A DNA stretch of 64,000 nt from Chloroflexota bacterium (GCA_014338005.1 QUBZ01000004.1:19612-83611); one strand, 5' to 3'. Numbered from the stretch's first letter, positions 8,328 through 17,568 are shown. The notes: generated by a model not told the origin, from the letters alone. Numbers and translations are program-made.

Positions 8328-9326
8328 TTAACACATCAGTTCAGGCAGGTCATCCGGCTGCCCGGCGCGATACCAGGCAATCGTTGCGCGCGCGCCCATG
8401 CGGAAATCGGTCGGCACGAAACCCAGCTCCCGCCGGGCTTTGTCGCTGGAGACGCGCCAGTTATTATAAACATACGACCGCAAATTAAGCGGCCAGAACG
8501 GCTCCTGACGTGTAACCAGCGCCAGAGCCTCCAGAAAACGCGCCGTCGTAATGCCCAACCAGTCGGGAATCAGCAGGCGCGGCCAGCGAATGTTCGCCTC
8601 CTGGCAGATGATGTCAAACGCTTCTTTGTGCGAAATCCAATCCCCGCAGATGTTATACACCGCCCCCAGGCGGCCACATTCCAGCCCTTTCATCACGCCC
8701 TGCACCACGTCGGCGATGTAAGCCGGGAAGATGATATAGCGCCCGCCGTTGATCTGCATAATGATGCCGCGCATGGGGTCTTTAAAAAACAGCCGGTTAA
8801 ATGCATAATGCCCCAGCGGCCCGTAATAAGCTCCAGGCCGCAGCACGACCACCGGCACGCCCTGTTCATGGTACGCACGCATAACAAGCTGTTCGGCCTG
8901 CCACTTGCTGCGCTGGTAGGCATCCGCCGGACGCGGCGGATAAGTCTCGTCAATCACGTGCGCCGGGTCAGGATGGCCGATGACGGCGATGGTGGAAATA
9001 TGGATAAACCGCTCAACGCCGGCTCTCGCCGCTGCGTTCAGCATGTTTTCCGTGCCGCGTATATTGGTCGCCGAGAAGGCGTTTTCATCGCCCCAAAAGC
9101 GGAACATCCCCCCGGCGTGAATGACATACCGGCAGCCATCCACCCCCTTCAGCAGCGCATCGGCATCCAGCAGGTCGCCTTCAACGACCGCCAGACGAGG
9201 ATAACGCTTCAACCAGGGGTGATCCGCCGGACGGCGGGTCAGCACGCGCAGGTTAAAACCCGCCCGGCACAGTTCAGGGATAAGATGCCGTCCCAGGAAT
9301 CCGGTTCCGCCGGTGACAAAAATCAT
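8328..9326 (-). CDS. NAD-dependent epimerase/dehydratase (extended SDR)
   Basis: 332-residue Rossmann protein with the nucleotide motif TGGTGFLGRH at the N-terminus, the DLLDAD acidic stretch, and the active-site YQRSKW (YxxxK) near residue 150, preceded by serine in HISTIAV. This is the extended SDR layout of sugar-nucleotide epimerases and 3-beta-hydroxysteroid dehydrogenase-like enzymes. The substrate cannot be told. It is 27 nt upstream of obg on the same strand and may be co-transcribed with it. Confidence 0.85.
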   Translation of the reverse strand: MIFVTGGTGFLGRHLIPELCRAGFNLRVLTRRPADHPWLKRYPRLAVVEGDLLDADALLKGVDGCRYVIHAGGMFRFWGDENAFSATNIRGTENMLNAAARAGVERFIHISTIAVIGHPDPAHVIDETYPPRPADAYQRSKWQAEQLVMRAYHEQGVPVVVLRPGAYYGPLGHYAFNRLFFKDPMRGIIMQINGGRYIIFPAYIADVVQGVMKGLECGRLGAVYNICGDWISHKEAFDIICQEANIRWPRLLIPDWLGITTARFLEALALVTRQEPFWPLNLRSYVYNNWRVSSDKARRELGFVPTDFRMGARATIAWYRAGQPDDLPELMC

Positions 9327-9360
9327 GCCTGTACCGCCCTGTGTTGAAATGCGCCGCGAA

Positions 9361-9380
9361 TGAACCCCGATTGGGGTTCA
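9361..9380 (-). terminator. Hairpin between the unknown gene and the SDR gene
   Basis: TGAACCCC (9361-9368) pairs with GGGGTTCA (9373-9380) with a 4-nt loop, immediately after the stop of the upstream gene (9384). There is no T-run, so it may be an RNA stabiliser or weak terminator. Confidence 0.4.
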
Positions 9381-9383
9381 GGC

Positions 9384-10001
9384 TTAACTGTCCCGGCCAC
9401 TGGCCGCCGGCAGATGGAACGACATCAGCACGCGCCCCGGCGCTTTGGAACGCTCCAAACCGGAGGCTAATTCCTGGATAAAGGTTTCAATCTTCCAGCG
9501 GCGGGCGCGCCCATCATAAACCATCTGGTAAACCACCGCGCCGTCGCCCAAATCCTGCGTGTGCAAACGGACGCCTGTGCGGCGGTCATAAGTCGCCATG
9601 CGCCGCTCCGTCTGGCGGTCAATCACCAGGCAGCGGCGGCCATCTTCGGAAAAATATCGTACCTGCACCTGATGATCGGCGCGCAGTACGCCGGCAAAAC
9701 GGGCCTGTCCCTGCCCGCGCAGCGCCCTGAAACGTTTGAGACACGCGCCGTCCAGATAACAGGCATCATCGCCGGGCTGCCGGGGCGATTCCAGCATCTC
9801 AAGTGACTGCATCCACTGAAGGGTTTCCAGGTAGTGAACGCGCACCTGCGCCACCACTTCTTCAGGGGCCATCCATTCCGCCTTACGTGCAGCCCCGGCG
9901 TGCAGCCGCCGCAGTTGGCGCACCCAGGGGATTGATTCGGAGTTGTTCAAGGCAGCCGCCATCACCACAACCAGTAAAACAAAAACAAGCGCCCATACCA
10001 T
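9384..10001 (-). CDS. Unknown protein with one N-terminal membrane segment
   Basis: 205 residues, not recognised. Residues 3-18 are strongly hydrophobic (VWALVFVLLVVVMAAA), giving a membrane anchor or uncleaved signal. The rest is a soluble alpha/beta region with two cysteines (CYLDGACL near 106-112) and alternating beta-like segments such as QVQVRYFSEDGRRCLVID and VVYQMVYDGRARRWKIETF. The later part resembles small extracytoplasmic domains that sense or bind ligands, but no family assignment is made. It is the first gene of a minus-strand run leading to the SDR and obg. Confidence 0.7.
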   Translation of the reverse strand: MVWALVFVLLVVVMAAALNNSESIPWVRQLRRLHAGAARKAEWMAPEEVVAQVRVHYLETLQWMQSLEMLESPRQPGDDACYLDGACLKRFRALRGQGQARFAGVLRADHQVQVRYFSEDGRRCLVIDRQTERRMATYDRRTGVRLHTQDLGDGAVVYQMVYDGRARRWKIETFIQELASGLERSKAPGRVLMSFHLPAASGRDS

Positions 10002-10069
10002 ACGCGCTGTGACCTGACCCTTGATCCGGTTGTGACGACTCTACCAGCAGGCCGGGGAAAACGCAACGG

Positions 10070-11086
10070 TCAGCGGGGACGCTCTTTCAGTGCCATCCAG
10101 ATGTTCTGGCGCAGTTTTGCCATACTCACCGGCCTCACCAGGTACACATCAACCTTTGCCACCGACAGCGCGAAGGACTGCTGATTGGGCGAGGAGGTTG
10201 GCTCGGCTATCACGATAATCGGCAGATCGCGCAGGGTGGCAATTTCCTTGACCTTCCCCAGCATCTCCCAACCGTGCATATCGGCCAGTTCCAGGTCCAT
10301 GATGAGCAGGTGCGGCGGCGCATCCTCCAGCAGCTGCAGCCCTGATGCTGCCGTCTCTGCCGCCTGCACGCTCATATTCATTTCCTGGCACAAATCCCCT
10401 ATAGCCGCGCGATCATCGTCGGCGCGAACAACCAGCACTACACACTTACCCTGTGTTATGGAGGTATCCGTCTGGCTGGCGATCACGGTCGCCAGATCAT
10501 CCGGCTCCATGCCGTGTTCATCCTGGGGGTGCATATTTTCGCTCCGGCTGCTTTCGCTGAAGGCCACTGCCGCGTCTTTGAACATCTCTGGCGCGCGGCT
10601 GACCAACCGCCGCTGCGCTCCCTCGACTTCTGTGAAGTGGCGAAACGGCGCGCCGTTTTTTCCCATAATAGCGACCAGATCGCCGCGTTCAAACGCGGAC
10701 AGTTCGTCGCCCAGACCAAGCGTACGCAGCAGCACCCGGACGGATTCTAACTGTGATTTCGGCAGCGTGGTATTCAGATAATACGTGCGTACCCGGTTAC
10801 GCATCCGCTGCAAGGTTTTCAGTTCAACATCAAAGCGTTTGCCCTCCGGCAGCGCGTACAGCCAGACGTAATGGCGGTTATAGTGTTCGACACGTCCGGC
10901 TGCCTTCAGTTGATTGAGTTCATAATCGGTGATTGCATGGCCGAAACTATCCCGGTCAAACTGCCGGTAGCGCCCGGTCAGCAAATCCTGAACGCGCGTT
11001 TCGTCCCACTGAACGACGAACGCGCCATCCGCCATGATAAACACATACTGGCGCGGCACTGCTGAACCGCTGAAAACCTTGCTCAT
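10070..11086 (-). CDS. Atypical response regulator: unknown N-terminal domain plus degenerate receiver
   Basis: 338 residues. A receiver domain covers about 214-338, with the acidic cluster 223-225 (ADDD) and the phospho-acceptor Asp264 in LLIMDLELADMHGWE. The usual switch Thr after strand 4 is Ile293 and the usual Lys of the KP pair is Arg318 (YLVRPVS), so classical phosphorelay switching is doubtful. The first 175 residues are predicted mixed alpha/beta and match nothing I recognise. No kinase gene is adjacent. It lies just downstream of the AAA+ ATPase gene on the same strand. Confidence 0.75.
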   Translation of the reverse strand: MSKVFSGSAVPRQYVFIMADGAFVVQWDETRVQDLLTGRYRQFDRDSFGHAITDYELNQLKAAGRVEHYNRHYVWLYALPEGKRFDVELKTLQRMRNRVRTYYLNTTLPKSQLESVRVLLRTLGLGDELSAFERGDLVAIMGKNGAPFRHFTEVEGAQRRLVSRAPEMFKDAAVAFSESSRSENMHPQDEHGMEPDDLATVIASQTDTSITQGKCVVLVVRADDDRAAIGDLCQEMNMSVQAAETAASGLQLLEDAPPHLLIMDLELADMHGWEMLGKVKEIATLRDLPIIVIAEPTSSPNQQSFALSVAKVDVYLVRPVSMAKLRQNIWMALKERPR

Positions 11087-11161
11087 CCATTCCTCCAGCG
11101 TTCGCCTGCTGCGGAAGGCAGGGCGCTGCTGGCGCGTGCGACCATCACAACCGAAGCTCTT

Positions 11162-12532
11162 TTACAGCTTGACAAAATACGACGCTGCCGCCCGATCAAT
11201 TAACTCCCTGGTCAGCGCCGGCGGCTGGTTCACATACGTCGCAATATCAATCAGTTGAGCGATCAAGTCACGCGGATGCACCGCCCGCAGAGGACGGTCA
11301 TGATTGATGTACCATTCTTTGAGCAGGTAAGCCAGGACGTTTTCATCATATTTGACCCGCTTGGCCTCGCACACGCGCTTGAAGATATCGCGGAACTGTT
11401 CGTAGGTCGGGTCGCCAATCTCGATTTTGTGGCGAATACGGCGCAGAAAAGCCTCATCTACCAGGTCGCGCGGGTCAAGGTTGGTCGAAAATACAATCAG
11501 GACGAAAAACGGGATTTCGATCTTTCGCCCGGTATGTAGAGTCAGGAAGTCCACGCCTTTTTCCAGCGGCACAATCCAGCGGTTGAGCAGGTCGCGGGGG
11601 CGCACCTGCTGGCGGCCAAAGTCGTCAATCAGGAACATACCGCCGTTGGCCTTCATCTGGAACGGCGCTTCGTAATACTTGTTCGTATCGTCGTAAACCA
11701 GGTCCAGCCCGGCCAGCGTCAGCTCGCCGCCGACCATAATCATCGGGCGGCGGATACGGACCCAGCGCGGGTCGGTAATCAACCCTGTACCGTGTTTAAC
11801 GCGGGCTTCCTTCTCCGAAAGTTGATGGTTCACGCTGTCGAAAACGCGGATTACCTGGCCGTCTATGTCTATCGCGTAGGGAATCCACACGTCATCGCCC
11901 AGGATCATACGCCCGATGGTTTCCGCCACCGTTGTTTTGCCGTTACCAGGGGGGCCGTACAGAAAGATCGAACGCCCCGAATTGACCGCCGGGCCAATGC
12001 GCCCCAACATCTCGTCAGAGATGACCAGGTGCTGCATCACGCCGCGCAGTTCTTCTTCGTGTACGATCAACCGCTCCCGATTCTGCGCCCGCTGCGAAGC
12101 CACATAAGTATTCAGCGTAACCGGCGCCGGGCCGGCATACTGCGACCGTTCGGTCGCCTCCCGCGCCTTTTCCGAACCCTTGCCCGAAATCACATACTGG
12201 TACGAGGATTCGCCAAATCCGCCCGAACCACGTACCTCGACGTATTTTTCGCGCTTTAAAAACTCCATGATCGTTTCTAGCACGCCGACATAAGGCAGCT
12301 TGACGATCTCACTGATTTCATGCCCGGCCATCACCCCGCCCAGATACAGCACCTTCAGCACCAGGTCGGCCAGATTAAGCAGGTTTAAGCCGGTGTCCTC
12401 CAGTTTGTTCAGCGGTGGCGGCGTCCAGGCCATCGGATCGCTCGGCGGCTGCCCCAGCGGTGAAGTCTGACTCAACTTTTTGATGGTCGGCTGCCCCGAA
12501 CGCGGCAGATTACGTGTGGGTTGATCGGACAT
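11162..12532 (-). CDS. AAA+ ATPase with N-terminal winged-helix-like region
   Basis: 456 residues. Walker A GPPGNGKT is at 193-200, Walker B MFLIDD at 299-304, sensor-1 Asn351, and arginine-finger candidates lie near 364-365 (FLRRIRHK). Residues 48-135 look like a winged helix with a basic wing. The order resembles MoxR-like ATPases that remodel protein complexes. The partner and target are unknown. It has its own promoter, divergent from the metallo-hydrolase gene, and is followed 75 nt later by the atypical response regulator. Confidence 0.8.
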   Translation of the reverse strand: MSDQPTRNLPRSGQPTIKKLSQTSPLGQPPSDPMAWTPPPLNKLEDTGLNLLNLADLVLKVLYLGGVMAGHEISEIVKLPYVGVLETIMEFLKREKYVEVRGSGGFGESSYQYVISGKGSEKAREATERSQYAGPAPVTLNTYVASQRAQNRERLIVHEEELRGVMQHLVISDEMLGRIGPAVNSGRSIFLYGPPGNGKTTVAETIGRMILGDDVWIPYAIDIDGQVIRVFDSVNHQLSEKEARVKHGTGLITDPRWVRIRRPMIMVGGELTLAGLDLVYDDTNKYYEAPFQMKANGGMFLIDDFGRQQVRPRDLLNRWIVPLEKGVDFLTLHTGRKIEIPFFVLIVFSTNLDPRDLVDEAFLRRIRHKIEIGDPTYEQFRDIFKRVCEAKRVKYDENVLAYLLKEWYINHDRPLRAVHPRDLIAQLIDIATYVNQPPALTRELIDRAAASYFVKL

Positions 12533-12566
12533 AGATGGTCTTCCTTAAAGTCGCTTGATTAAGTTC

Positions 12567-12595
12567 ATTATATAGATGCTGCTTTAAGCGCACAA
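12567..12595 (-). promoter_or_regulatory. Promoter of the AAA+ ATPase gene
   Basis: Minus-strand TTGTGC (12590-12595), 17-bp spacer and a perfect TATAAT (12567-12572), about 35 nt upstream of the ATG. A 7-bp inverted repeat GCTGCTT (12578-12584)/AAGCAGC (12594-12600) overlaps its -35 and abuts the divergent promoter, a candidate shared operator. Confidence 0.65.
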
Positions 12596-12601
12596 GCAGC
12601 A

Positions 12602-12630
12602 TTGAGTTAACGCGCTTTTTCAGATATAGT
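12602..12630 (+). promoter_or_regulatory. Promoter of the metallo-hydrolase gene
   Basis: TTGAGT (12602-12607), 17-bp spacer, TATAGT (12625-12630), about 49 nt upstream of the ATG at 12679. Confidence 0.65.
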
Positions 12631-12678
12631 CACCATAGGTTCCTAAACGGCAAACAAGCAGAAATCAACGAACACAGC

Positions 12679-13326
12679 ATGATAGACCGTATTCAATGGT
12701 TGGGTCATGGCGGCTTTTTTATCCAGGGGCCGCCGCTGATCTACATTAATCCCTGGCGAATCGCCCGGCATACCTTCCTGGCAGATGTCATCCTCGTTGG
12801 TCACGACCATTACGACCACTGCTCGCTGGCCGATATTGACAAGCTGCGCGGCCCCGAAACGCTGGTTGTGGGCAACGAGCGCGTCGCCCACGAAATCCCC
12901 GGCTGCACCGTGCTGCGCCCCTGGCAAAGCCTAGCCGTTGACCGCGCCAGCATCAAAGCCGTCCCGGCTTATTCCCCTCAAAGCTGGCAGCACCCCCTCA
13001 GCGACGGCGGTCTGGGATTTATCATTTCTGTCAATTATTTTGACATCTACTATGCGGGGGATACGCAAATCATCCCGGAGATGGAACGCATCCACCCGGA
13101 TATTGCTATCCTGCCGATTGACGGCAGCGGCACGCTGACGATCAGTGAAGCAGTTGAGGTCGTTAAAAAAATGCGCCCCCGCTGGGTCATTCCCAGCAAT
13201 TGGGGGCCGCTGACCGAGGGCGCTTCGGAACTGGACGTGATACAGTTCAAACGCGAGATCGGCGGGCGCGCGGAGGTCATTATCTCCACTGCGCCGCTGC
13301 GCCTGAGTTTTGAACCAGAGGTTTAA
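12679..13326 (+). CDS. MBL-fold metallo-hydrolase
   Basis: 215-residue metallo-beta-lactamase-fold protein similar to the UPF0173/UlaG-like group. The metal motif HDHYDHCS is near residues 42-49. A strand ending IYYAGDTQ supplies the later Asp, and IPSNWGP near the end corresponds to the last metal-ligand region, where His appears replaced by Asn. Members hydrolyse phosphodiesters, lactones or related bonds; the substrate here is unknown. Single-gene unit with a clear promoter and terminator. Confidence 0.85.
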   Translation: MIDRIQWLGHGGFFIQGPPLIYINPWRIARHTFLADVILVGHDHYDHCSLADIDKLRGPETLVVGNERVAHEIPGCTVLRPWQSLAVDRASIKAVPAYSPQSWQHPLSDGGLGFIISVNYFDIYYAGDTQIIPEMERIHPDIAILPIDGSGTLTISEAVEVVKKMRPRWVIPSNWGPLTEGASELDVIQFKREIGGRAEVIISTAPLRLSFEPEV

Positions 13327-13336
13327 ACAATGATAA

Positions 13337-13371
13337 GGGCGAACCGGTGATGGGTTCGCCCCTGCTTTTTT
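13337..13371 (+). terminator. Rho-independent terminator after the metallo-hydrolase
   Basis: GGGCGAACC (13337-13345) pairs with GGTTCGCCC (13353-13361), followed by CTGCTTTTTT. The T-run touches the end of the convergent clpX gene. Confidence 0.85.
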
Positions 13372-14668
13372 ATGCCGCCGGGTTCAGTTTCCCGTCGTCG
13401 GCCCATGTCAGTTCTACGTCACCCTCGCCATGAATGCGCGGGCGTTTTTTATTATTGATGACATCCGCATCAATAATCACTTTGCGGATGTCGTTCCGCC
13501 CCGGTACTTCAAACATCACGTCCAGCAGCCGGCTCTCGATGATCGAACGAAGGCCGCGCGCGCCCGTCCCACGCTGAAGCGCCAGATCAGCTGCCGCGCC
13601 CAACGCTGACTCCTCAAAAATCAGTTCAACGTCGTCCAGCGCCAGCAGGTGCAGGTATTGTTTGGTGAGTGCGTTTTTCGGCTCCACCAGAATTCGCATC
13701 AGGGCTTCCCGATTCAGCGGCTCGACATTGACCAGCACCGGCATACGCCCGACAAACTCCGGGATCATGCCATAAGCCATCAGGTCTTCGGGGCTAAGTT
13801 CCCGCAGCAGCGCGCCCTCGTCGCGGTCAAGCGCGCGTTCGTCGTCGGTATGGAAGCCCAGCCGCCCTTTTAGCCCAACACGCTTGCGGATGTGGTCTTC
13901 AATGCCGTCGAACATCCCTCCGCAAATAAACAGGATTTCCCGCGTATCAATCTGCAAAAATTCCTGATGCGGATGTTTGCGGCCACCCTGCGGCGGCACG
14001 TTCGCCAGCGTCCCCTCGACGATCTTCAAAAGCGCCTGCTGAACCCCCTCGCCGGACACATCGCGGGTGATCGAAGGGTTATCGTTCGACTTGCGGGCGA
14101 TTTTGTCAATCTCATCAATGTAGATGATGCCCTTCTCCGCGCGGGCGATGTCACCATCCGCCGCCTGGATGAGTCGCAGCAGGATATTTTCGACATCCTC
14201 GCCTACGTACCCCGCTTCGGTCAGCGAGGTCGCGTCGGCAATACAAAACGGCACATCCAGAATGCGCGCCAGGGTTTGTGCCAGCAGCGTTTTACCGCTT
14301 CCGGTCGGCCCGATGATAAGGATATTGCTCTTTTCGAGTTCAACATCCCCCCCGCCGTTCCCGGACTGGATCCGTTTGTAATGATTGTAGACCGCCACGC
14401 TCAACACCCGCTTGGCATGTTCCTGGCCGACCACATATTCGTCCAGGTGCGCCATAATCTCTCGCGGGGAAAGCAGCCGGTCAACCTCAAATTGATCCTG
14501 CGGCAGGCGGTAAGCGTTTGCCATGCTGTGTTCGAGCAGTTTTAGCTGGCATCGCTCCACGCAGTAATTACATATATACACGCCATCCGGGCCCCCGATG
14601 AGGTGTTCCACCTCCATCGCGCTGCGACCGCAGAATGAACAGCGTTGGCTCCCGGCAAGATAACTCAC
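13370..14668 (-). CDS. clpX: ClpX, ATPase subunit of the Clp protease
   Basis: Unfolds tagged proteins and feeds them to ClpP. 432 residues. An N-terminal C4 zinc finger (CSFCGR ... CNYCVERC) defines ClpX, Walker A is GPTGSGKT, Walker [11 protein letters not shown], and the D2 small domain follows ([15 protein letters not shown]). The start is GTG, overlapping the clpP stop as GTGA. The ClpP-docking loop, usually IGF, is less typical here (the region reads [10 protein letters not shown]). Third gene of tig-clpP-clpX. Confidence 0.97.
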   Translation of the reverse strand: MSYLAGSQRCSFCGRSAMEVEHLIGGPDGVYICNYCVERCQLKLLEHSMANAYRLPQDQFEVDRLLSPREIMAHLDEYVVGQEHAKRVLSVAVYNHYKRIQSGNGGGDVELEKSNILIIGPTGSGKTLLAQTLARILDVPFCIADATSLTEAGYVGEDVENILLRLIQAADGDIARAEKGIIYIDEIDKIARKSNDNPSITRDVSGEGVQQALLKIVEGTLANVPPQGGRKHPHQEFLQIDTREILFICGGMFDGIEDHIRKRVGLKGRLGFHTDDERALDRDEGALLRELSPEDLMAYGMIPEFVGRMPVLVNVEPLNREALMRILVEPKNALTKQYLHLLALDDVELIFEESALGAAADLALQRGTGARGLRSIIESRLLDVMFEVPGRNDIRKVIIDADVINNKKRPRIHGEGDVELTWADDGKLNPAA

Positions 14669-15273
14669 TTTTTCTGATCTCCGTTCGGGGACTTTAATAC
14701 CGAATCGATCAAACCATACTCAACAGCCTGCTGGGCGCTCAGGTAAATATCGCGGTCGGTATCGCGTTCGATAACGTCGCGCTCCTGCTTGGTGTGTTTG
14801 ACGAAAATATCCAGCAACCGTTCTTTCAGCCGCATAATTTCATTCGCCGCGATGACAATATCCGAAGCCTGCCCCTGTGCGCCGCCAAGCGGCTGGTGCA
14901 TGTGAATGGTAGAGTTAGGCAGCGCGTAACGCATACCGTGTTCCCCGGCGGCCAGCAGCACCGTACCAAAGCTGGCCGTCAGGCCCAGCGCCACCGTGCT
15001 GACCGGTGCGGAAATCTGCTGCATGGCGTCATAAATCGCCAGGCCGGCATACACCCCCCCGCCGGGCGAATTGATATACATATTGATCTGGCGGTCGGGG
15101 TCCTCGCGCTGGAGATACAGAAGCTGCGCGACGGTCAGGTTGGCGATCTGGTCATTAATCGGCGTGCCTAACAAAACAATCCGGTCGCGGAGCAGAAGCG
15201 AATAAATATCGTAAGCGCGTTCCCCACGACTGCCTTGTTCGATTACCATTGGGATGACGTTATGGAAGTCCAT
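14665..15273 (-). CDS. clpP: ClpP, proteolytic subunit
   Basis: Serine peptidase that assembles into the barrel served by ClpX. 202 residues. The triad is intact: Ser101 in [12 protein letters not shown], His126 in [13 protein letters not shown], and Asp175 in DRDIYLSA. The residue after the serine is Phe where Met is usual. The ATG begins directly after the tig stop codon (0 nt spacing), and the last codons of tig supply its GAGGAG ribosome site. Confidence 0.97.
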   Translation of the reverse strand: MDFHNVIPMVIEQGSRGERAYDIYSLLLRDRIVLLGTPINDQIANLTVAQLLYLQREDPDRQINMYINSPGGGVYAGLAIYDAMQQISAPVSTVALGLTASFGTVLLAAGEHGMRYALPNSTIHMHQPLGGAQGQASDIVIAANEIMRLKERLLDIFVKHTKQERDVIERDTDRDIYLSAQQAVEYGLIDSVLKSPNGDQKK

Positions 15274-16740
15274 TTACTCCTCTTTTCCTTGTGTTGTTTC
15301 TACCGCTGTCTCATCCGCTGCGGGTTCCGCCGGCACAGCCTCCGGCATTTCGCCTTTGGCAAGTGCCACAATCCGGTCAAAGACGCCTTCCTCTAACAAC
15401 TCGTTCCGAACGCTGTCTCGCATCCTCGCATCCTGGAAAATTGAACGCAGTCCTTCGCGCTGCGGGCCGTACTGCTCCAGGATACGCTCGATTTGTTCGT
15501 CAATCGCCTGCTCGCCAACGGCGATATTTTCCGCCTTCATAACCTCGCGCAAAACCAGCAGACGTTTCAGATTCGACGATACCATGTCATGATAATCATC
15601 GTGCAGGTCTTCGCGGCTTTTGTTTGTGATCCGCATATAATCGTCCAGCGTCAGGCCGCGCCGCCGAAGATCGCCATCCAGCCGCTTCAGATAATCCTCG
15701 GTATAATCAAACAACTCCGCTTCGGAAAAACTGATCGTGGCCTGTTCGACCATTTTGTCGAGTGCTTCCTGCGCGTACCGAGATTTAGCCTGCTCTTCGG
15801 CATACTTTTGCAGGTTTTCGCGCACCCGCATCCGCAGTTCCAGCAGCGTCAGCGGCTTTTCTTCCTCTGCTGTCACCCGGGCTGCGAAGTCATCGTTTAA
15901 AGATGGCAGCGTGATGGTTTCAATTTTTTTCACCGTCACATGAAACTTCACCCGCCGCCCCGCCAGGCCTTCGTATTCATCTTTATCATCCGGCAGCGTC
16001 AGTTCAAATTCGCGGTTTTCGCCGACATTCGCACCTAACAGCGCCTCACGAAAACCGGGCGCGGGTTCGTTATAATCCTCGCTCAGAATATATGAGGCGT
16101 CATGCTCGTGCAGAAACGGTTCGCCGTCCGGCATATGGTTGTGGTCATCTTCAGGCGACTCCGCTTCATCGGCCTCGGTTTCACCGGCATCGGCGGCAGC
16201 GACCTCTGGCGCGTCAGCCAGAGGAACCAGCACCGCATGAATGTCAAGCGTCACCCGATTGCCCTCCGCCGCCGGTTTATGGCTTTCCTCCACCAGCGCG
16301 TGCTGTTCCTGAAGCATCTTCAGCGAGCGGTTCACATCTTCATCTTCGACCGTCGGCTCGGAATAATCCAACCGCACCGAGCGATAATCGTTCAGGTTCA
16401 CCTCGGCCTGAAGCGGCACCAAAAACTTAAAGGTCGGCTGCGGTTCGATCTGGAAATCTTCCAGTTCGCCCGGCCCATAGGGTTCGATGCCGGACTGGTC
16501 AAGCGCCTGTTTGTAAATTTCGTTGCCCAGAATTTCCACTGCTTCTTCCAGCACAGCGCCCTCACCGATGTAATTCACCAGAATTCTGTAGGGCGCTTTA
16601 CCCTTACGAAAGCCGGGGATGTTCACCCGCTGCGCCAGCTTCCGCGCGGCAGTCTGTTTTGCCTGTTCTAAGCGTTCGCTGTCCAGCTCGACAGTAAAAC
16701 GGGCGGTGTGGTTTTCGAGTCGTTCGGTTTGAATATTCAA
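15274..16740 (-). CDS. tig: Trigger factor
   Basis: Ribosome-bound chaperone and prolyl isomerase. 488 residues, somewhat longer than the usual 430-450. The ribosome-binding loop reads GFRKGKAP near 43-50. The FKBP-type domain (about 160-275) contains an acidic, His-containing insertion around 172-214. The C-terminal helical chaperone domain follows. The start is TTG at 16740, supported by AAGGA seven nucleotides upstream and no alternative ATG. First gene of the tig-clpP-clpX operon. Confidence 0.95.
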   Translation of the reverse strand: MNIQTERLENHTARFTVELDSERLEQAKQTAARKLAQRVNIPGFRKGKAPYRILVNYIGEGAVLEEAVEILGNEIYKQALDQSGIEPYGPGELEDFQIEPQPTFKFLVPLQAEVNLNDYRSVRLDYSEPTVEDEDVNRSLKMLQEQHALVEESHKPAAEGNRVTLDIHAVLVPLADAPEVAAADAGETEADEAESPEDDHNHMPDGEPFLHEHDASYILSEDYNEPAPGFREALLGANVGENREFELTLPDDKDEYEGLAGRRVKFHVTVKKIETITLPSLNDDFAARVTAEEEKPLTLLELRMRVRENLQKYAEEQAKSRYAQEALDKMVEQATISFSEAELFDYTEDYLKRLDGDLRRRGLTLDDYMRITNKSREDLHDDYHDMVSSNLKRLLVLREVMKAENIAVGEQAIDEQIERILEQYGPQREGLRSIFQDARMRDSVRNELLEEGVFDRIVALAKGEMPEAVPAEPAADETAVETTQGKEE

Positions 16741-16778
16741 GGATACATCCTTAACAGAGGTGAACTCTAGCTCGTTTT

Positions 16779-16807
16779 ATTATAGCATCAGGATAAGGCG
16801 GTAAGCA
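16779..16807 (-). promoter_or_regulatory. Promoter of the tig-clpP-clpX operon
   Basis: Minus-strand TATAAT (16779-16784) preceded by TGC, an extended -10 element, with a weak TGCTTA at 16802-16807 after 17 bp. It lies about 38 nt upstream of the tig TTG. No CIRCE or HrcA-like repeat was seen. Confidence 0.6.
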
Positions 16808-16855
16808 TAAGTTTTTCGTTAGATGGCAGCCCATCCTGTCCTGGCAGTATTTTGA

Positions 16856-16937
16856 TGGGGAAGGCGGGACTTGAACCCGCACGGTATACACCACATGATC
16901 CTAAGTCATGCGCGTCTGCCAATTCCGCCACTCCCCC
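16856..16937 (-). tRNA. tRNA-Leu (anticodon TAG)
   Basis: The acceptor stem GGGGGAG/CTTCCCC pairs with one G-T. The D-arm begins TGGCGGAATTGGCAGACG, the anticodon loop CTTAGGA gives TAG, and a long variable arm (GGTGTATACC) is typical of class II leucine tRNAs. The T-arm GCGGGTTCAAGTCCCGC is canonical. Discriminator A; CCA is not encoded. It has its own promoter and lies between the GbsR-like gene and tig. Confidence 0.97.
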
Positions 16938-16951
16938 AACCGGGTTTTGTC

Positions 16952-16980
16952 ATTATAGGAGACTCAAGAGTGCATCACAA
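16952..16980 (-). promoter_or_regulatory. tRNA-Leu promoter
   Basis: Minus-strand TTGTGA (16975-16980), 17-bp spacer, perfect TATAAT (16952-16957). Transcription would start about 8 nt before the mature tRNA 5' end. Confidence 0.75.
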
Positions 16981-16983
16981 GGG

Positions 16984-17568
16984 CTAATCGTTTGAGCCGA
17001 ATTTCCCCAAAGTGGAGAGGTCTACATTCTGCGCCTGCGCCAGAACGGTCGTGATGATAAGTTGAGCGAGTCGGAACAAACCCTGCATCTGCTGGAAACG
17101 TTCGATATACAGTTCCGCCAGGTGGCGATCTTCCTCGCTCATCTCCGGCAGCGCCCTGGATAAACGTTCCAGGTTATTGTCCATCACGTGGAGGGCGCGT
17201 TCCACGTCGCGCAGCTCCCGCCCGCTCAGGATATTCGAGATAATCTGCCAGAAGTCGGTTTCGGCCTCGTAATACTTTCGCCGTCCGCCGCGCCCGCGCA
17301 CCCACACTTGTCGCACCATACCCAGGTGTTCCAGCGTGTGCAGGTTCATGCTCACGCTGGCTTTAGAAATATCCAGCAGTTCCATCAGGTCATCCAGGCT
17401 GAGCGGCTCGGCGCTGAGCAGCAAAGCGCCGTAAAGCTGTCCCATTACTTTGCTAAAACCAAAATAGCCGGACAACTGCCCCAGCCCATCGAGCATACTA
17501 TCCTGGGCGGCCTGCAAATTGGCGTCTTTAGGCCGATGCCCGTTGTCCTCTGGCCCGGTTCCCGACAT
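16984..17568 (-). CDS. GbsR/MarR-type transcriptional regulator
   Basis: 194 residues. The winged helix at about 35-110 (LLLSAEPLSLDDLMELL, ISKASVSMNLHTLEHLGMV, wing RGRGGRRKYYEAE) matches the GbsR branch of MarR-like regulators. A helical dimerisation region follows. In other bacteria such proteins repress glycine-betaine or lipid-linked functions. The effector here is unknown. It is the last gene downstream of the large ABC/adaptor operon, with a 98-bp spacer that contains an operator-like palindrome, so it probably controls that operon and/or itself. Confidence 0.8.
   Translation of the reverse strand: MSGTGPEDNGHRPKDANLQAAQDSMLDGLGQLSGYFGFSKVMGQLYGALLLSAEPLSLDDLMELLDISKASVSMNLHTLEHLGMVRQVWVRGRGGRRKYYEAETDFWQIISNILSGRELRDVERALHVMDNNLERLSRALPEMSEEDRHLAELYIERFQQMQGLFRLAQLIITTVLAQAQNVDLSTLGKFGSND

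Noticed and set aside
7143..9347. A 734-codon open frame on the plus strand
   Set aside because: It lies antisense to obg and the SDR gene, which both have clear family motifs. The frame is Arg/His-rich and open only because of the GC-rich codons on the other strand.
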